DNA of 42,605 bases from JBFEYJ01 sp041563315 (GTDB lineage: Bacteria > Pseudomonadota > Gammaproteobacteria > Thiohalomonadales > Thiohalomonadaceae). The position numbers were made by a program, and so were the translations under genes. Positions 39,905 through 42,605 of this stretch are shown here, piece after piece. The notes beneath the pieces were generated by a model, which saw only the letters and a list, made by a program, of their open reading frames with translations, was not told the DNA's origin and did no database searches. Every line of letters begins with the position of its first letter. The first letter of the stretch is position 1. The stretch spans positions 1 through 42,605 of the forward strand of contig JBFFNE010000019.1 in the NCBI GenBank assembly GCA_041563315.1. Direction: 5' to 3'.

Positions 39905-42192
39905 TGACCGGGCAACGCATCCGCATCCACGGCATCGTACAGGGGGTCGGGTTTCGCCCCACGGTGTGGCGGCTGGCGCGGGATGAAAAGATTGTCGGCG
40001 AGGTATGGAATGACGCCGAGGGGGTGGAGATCCACGCCTGGGGAAGTGCGGTATCTCTCGAACGGTTTGCCAAACGTTTGCGCGTAGAGCCGCCTCCCCT
40101 GGCACACATCGAAGAAATTACTGTTACGCCACTTGATGCTGCGCAAACGGTCCCCGTAGATTTTCAGATCGTGCCAAGTCGGGCGGGCGAGGTGCATACC
40201 GATATCGCCGCCGATGCGGCTACCTGCCCCGAGTGCCTCGCAGAAATTTTTAATCCCGAGAACCGCCGTTACCGCTACCCCTTCACCAACTGCACCCACT
40301 GCGGCCCGCGCTTTTCCATCATCGATGCGATGCCCTATGACCGCGCCAGCACCAGCATGGCCGGCTTTGCCCTGTGCCCAAGTTGCGAGGCGGAGTATCG
40401 CAACCCGGCCGACCGGCGCTTTCACGCCCAGGCCACCTGTTGTCCCGAGTGCGGCCCGAAGCTGTGGCTGGAGGGAGGGGCTAGCAGGCACGTCGAGCAC
40501 GATGTCATAGCGCAGGCGGCGCAGTTAATCGGCGAGGGGAATATCGTCGCCATCAAGGGGATCGGCGGCTTTCACCTCGTCTGCGATGCGACAAACGACG
40601 AGGCGGTACAACAGCTGCGCGCCCGCAAGCGGCGCCCGCACAAACCCTTTGCCCTAATGGCGCGTGATATGGCCATGGTCCGGGAGTATGTGAAGCTCAG
40701 CGAGGAGGCCGCCGCTGCCCTGCAGTCGCGCGAGGCCCCTATCGTGCTGCTGGAGCAAACGCCCAATTCGTTGCCGCCTCTGCTGGCCCCCAAGCTCAAT
40801 ACCCTCGGCTTCATGCTCCCTTATACCCCGCTGCACCACCTGTTGCTGGCGCAGCTGCAACGACCGCTGGTGATGACCTCGGCCAACCGCAGCGGCGAGC
40901 TGCTGATCACCGATAACGGCGAGGCACGCGCAAGACTTTCGGAGATCGCCGACTACTTTGTGATGCACGACCGGGAGATCGTAAATTGCCTCGATGATTC
41001 GGTGGTGCGTGATAGTAACGGAAGGCCTCGCGTGATGCGTCGCGCACGCGGTTATACCCCGACGCCGCTTAGGCTGCCGCTCGGTCACGGTAACGAAAAA
41101 AATATCCTGGCGATGGGCGCCGAGATGAAGGGTAGTTTCTGCCTGGTGAAAAAGGGCGTGGCGATCACTTCGCAGTACATGGGCGACCTGAAGGGTGCGA
41201 CCACTTACCGCCACTACCAGGAGAGTATCGAACGCTACTGCAAGCTCTACGACTTTGTGCCCGACGTGATCGCCATCGACAGTCACCCCAACTACCTCTC
41301 CTCCCAGTGGGGCCGTGTGATTGCGGCAAAGAGGGACATCCCCGTCGTCGAGGTGCAACACCACCACGCCCATATCGCCGCTGTAATGGCGGAGCATGGC
41401 CTGGCGGATGACGGCACGCAGGTGTTGGGAGTGGCACTGGACGGACTCGGTTACGGCGATGACGGCACACTTTGGGGCGGCGAGTTTCTGCTCGCCGACT
41501 ATCACGGTTACGAACGTCTCGCCGCGTTCGAGCCGGTGGCGATGCCCGGAGGCAACCAGGCGATAGTCGAGCCGTGGCGCAACACCTTCGCACACCTTGA
41601 CCACTTCATAGGGTGGGATCACGTTGGGGAAAATTATGGCGACCTGGAGTTGGTCGACTACCTTGGCGGAAAACCACTGTCTACCTTGAGGGGGATGATA
41701 GAAAAAGGCCTCAACAGCCCCCGCACTAGCTCTGCCGGCCGTTTGTTCGATGCCGTGGCGGCGGCGCTCGGCATCTGCCGTGAGGGGAGCAGCTACGATG
41801 GGCAGGCGGCGATCGAACTTGAGGCACTGGCATCACAGGCCATGGAGGTGTGCAGCGAGGGCTATGGCTATACAGTGAAGGTGGGACGCGTCGGTTGGCA
41901 ACCACTCTGGACGGAACTGCTGGCAGATCTGAGAAGGGAAGAGGAACCTGCTGTGATCGCTGCGCGCTTTCATCACGGTGTTGCCGAGAGCGTTTGTAAA
42001 ACTGTGATGGAGCTTTGTGCACAGTCAGGTATTTCCAATGTCGTGCTGAGCGGTGGAGTGTGGCAGAACCGGGTTCTGTTAGAACTGTGCAGCCGCAGGA
42101 TGCGGCAGCAAGGGTTGGCTGTACTCATGCCGGAGCGCATTCCGTTGAACGATGGGGGGATTGCTTTGGGACAGGGGGCCATTGTCAGGTAA
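39904..42192 (+). CDS. hypF: Carbamoyltransferase HypF
   Basis: Makes the carbamoyl group for the CN ligands from carbamoyl phosphate and passes it to HypE. The 762-aa protein has the expected order: acylphosphatase domain (HGIVQGVGFRPTVW, Arg18), two zinc fingers (Cys108/111/130/133 and Cys158/161/180/183), a YrdC-like domain (about 200-385; KGIGGFHLVCDATND, KRRPHKPFALM) and a C-terminal Kae1-like domain with VQHHHAHIAAVMAEHG. Start TGATG-coupled to hupV. Family length about 750. It is the last gene of the operon; all other hyp genes are upstream of the regulators. Confidence 0.97.
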   Translation: MTGQRIRIHGIVQGVGFRPTVWRLARDEKIVGEVWNDAEGVEIHAWGSAVSLERFAKRLRVEPPPLAHIEEITVTPLDAAQTVPVDFQIVPSRAGEVHTDIAADAATCPECLAEIFNPENRRYRYPFTNCTHCGPRFSIIDAMPYDRASTSMAGFALCPSCEAEYRNPADRRFHAQATCCPECGPKLWLEGGASRHVEHDVIAQAAQLIGEGNIVAIKGIGGFHLVCDATNDEAVQQLRARKRRPHKPFALMARDMAMVREYVKLSEEAAAALQSREAPIVLLEQTPNSLPPLLAPKLNTLGFMLPYTPLHHLLLAQLQRPLVMTSANRSGELLITDNGEARARLSEIADYFVMHDREIVNCLDDSVVRDSNGRPRVMRRARGYTPTPLRLPLGHGNEKNILAMGAEMKGSFCLVKKGVAITSQYMGDLKGATTYRHYQESIERYCKLYDFVPDVIAIDSHPNYLSSQWGRVIAAKRDIPVVEVQHHHAHIAAVMAEHGLADDGTQVLGVALDGLGYGDDGTLWGGEFLLADYHGYERLAAFEPVAMPGGNQAIVEPWRNTFAHLDHFIGWDHVGENYGDLELVDYLGGKPLSTLRGMIEKGLNSPRTSSAGRLFDAVAAALGICREGSSYDGQAAIELEALASQAMEVCSEGYGYTVKVGRVGWQPLWTELLADLRREEEPAVIAARFHHGVAESVCKTVMELCAQSGISNVVLSGGVWQNRVLLELCSRRMRQQGLAVLMPERIPLNDGGIALGQGAIVR

Positions 42193-42605
42193 CGGCCAAG
42201 TGCGGACCTCATGCTGATGGGTGACTTTGGTAGCAATCAGCCTAGGAGCAGATGATTAATGGTGACCTGATGATTTGTAGGCAATTCCCTACATGTGTTC
42301 AGGGTAAACTATGGCACTATCGGTATTATTGACTAATAGAATGTTGGGGGAGCGACTCCAGGTTATTGTTAATACATGGAAAAGCCGTCTTTTTACGCCC
42401 CTCGTTCATAGATGATATGCCGCTTACACACTATTACTAATACTGAGTAAGCGGCCTAATATACTGTTGGGGCCTGGGCTCCGCAAAACCAAATTAAATT
42501 AAGTGTGCGTGAGCATCACGCACAGAAAATAACAAAGAAGAATTCCTACAAAATTTAACGAAAATCGCCAATAGTCGAGGCGGCAAAAATATGATAAGTA
42601 AGAGA
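42193..42605. other. Intergenic region after hypF with two strong hairpins
   Basis: No intact gene. It becomes AT-rich towards the right edge. GCCGCTTAC (42419-42427) and GTAAGCGGC (42447-42455) form a perfect 9-bp stem with a 19-nt loop. TGTGCGTGA-gca-TCACGCACA (42504-42524) is a perfect 9-bp stem with a 3-nt loop. Neither is followed by a U tract on the plus strand. A possible ATG at 42589 near the edge is too short to judge. Confidence 0.5.

Noticed and set aside
1..42605. tRNA, rRNA, CRISPR arrays, integrase or transposase genes
   Set aside because: No cloverleaf-like sequence with a CCA end, no regularly spaced direct repeats and no recombinase motifs were seen on either strand.

Overview
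The window reads as chromosome of a GC-rich, free-living or symbiotic gammaproteobacterium that can probably use H2 as an energy source (a chemolithotrophic sulfur-oxidiser-like lineage such as Chromatiales is an inference from gene order and gene types; nothing here fixes the species). Housekeeping genes are gammaproteobacterial: the mreBCD-mrdA-rodA-mltB-rlpA cell-wall elongation cluster sits head-to-head with gatCAB, followed by hslO (Hsp33).

Layout. (1) 1-7165, minus strand: elongasome operon mreB, mreC, mreD, mrdA (PBP2), rodA, mltB and the start of rlpA, which runs off the left edge. mreC has no ATG/GTG/TTG at its expected N-terminus and seems to start at a rare ATT. (2) 7459-11983, plus: gatC, gatA, gatB, hslO, separated by spacers full of short dispersed repeats and one 215-bp MITE-like element. 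(3) 12135-14230, minus: a TrkA-type RCK protein and TrkH (K+ uptake). (4) 14428-17710, plus: a DUF211 protein coupled to a VIT1/CCC1-type membrane protein, then a large MscS-family channel. (5) 17893-18969, minus: CorA. (6) 18970-19960: a decayed spacer with fragments that look like the N-termini of a Na+/Ca2+ exchanger and of rsmA (ksgA).

(7) 19963-42192: a 22-kb hydrogenase island. The first operon (20065-27260) is hybO-hybA-hybB-hybC-hybD-hupF-hybE plus a NiCoT-type nickel transporter: a membrane-bound Hyb-type (group 1c-like) [NiFe]-hydrogenase with its ferredoxin and NrfD-like quinone-interacting subunits. The second operon (29612-42192) is hupK-hypA-hypB-hypC-hypD-hypE-hupR-hupT-hupU-hupV-hypF: NiFe(CN)2CO cofactor assembly plus the H2-sensing regulatory hydrogenase (HupUV), its histidine kinase and an NtrC-type activator with an intact GAFTGA motif. 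Both operons are preceded by sigma-54 (-24/-12) promoters: CGGCACG-N4-TTGCT with a consensus IHF site upstream of hybO, and a perfect TGGCAC-N5-TTGCA upstream of hupK. The window therefore shows a complete loop: HupUV senses H2, HupT/HupR relay the signal, and sigma-54 promoters drive both the enzyme operon and the operon coding for its own sensor and maturation genes. Between them, on the opposite strand, is a three-gene module (membrane protein, SDR reductase, XRE repressor) with its own sigma-70 promoter flanked by two matching operator-like palindromes.

The strongest oddities are a Cys-to-Pro replacement at a proximal-cluster ligand position of the hydrogenase small subunit, the pairing of a Hyb-type enzyme with HupUV/HupK-type regulation and assembly, a MITE-like insertion that rewrites the end of hypC and splits hypC from hypD, and a Tat-like 'SRRDLLRG' tail on HybE. 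No tRNA, rRNA, CRISPR array, integrase or transposase gene was seen.
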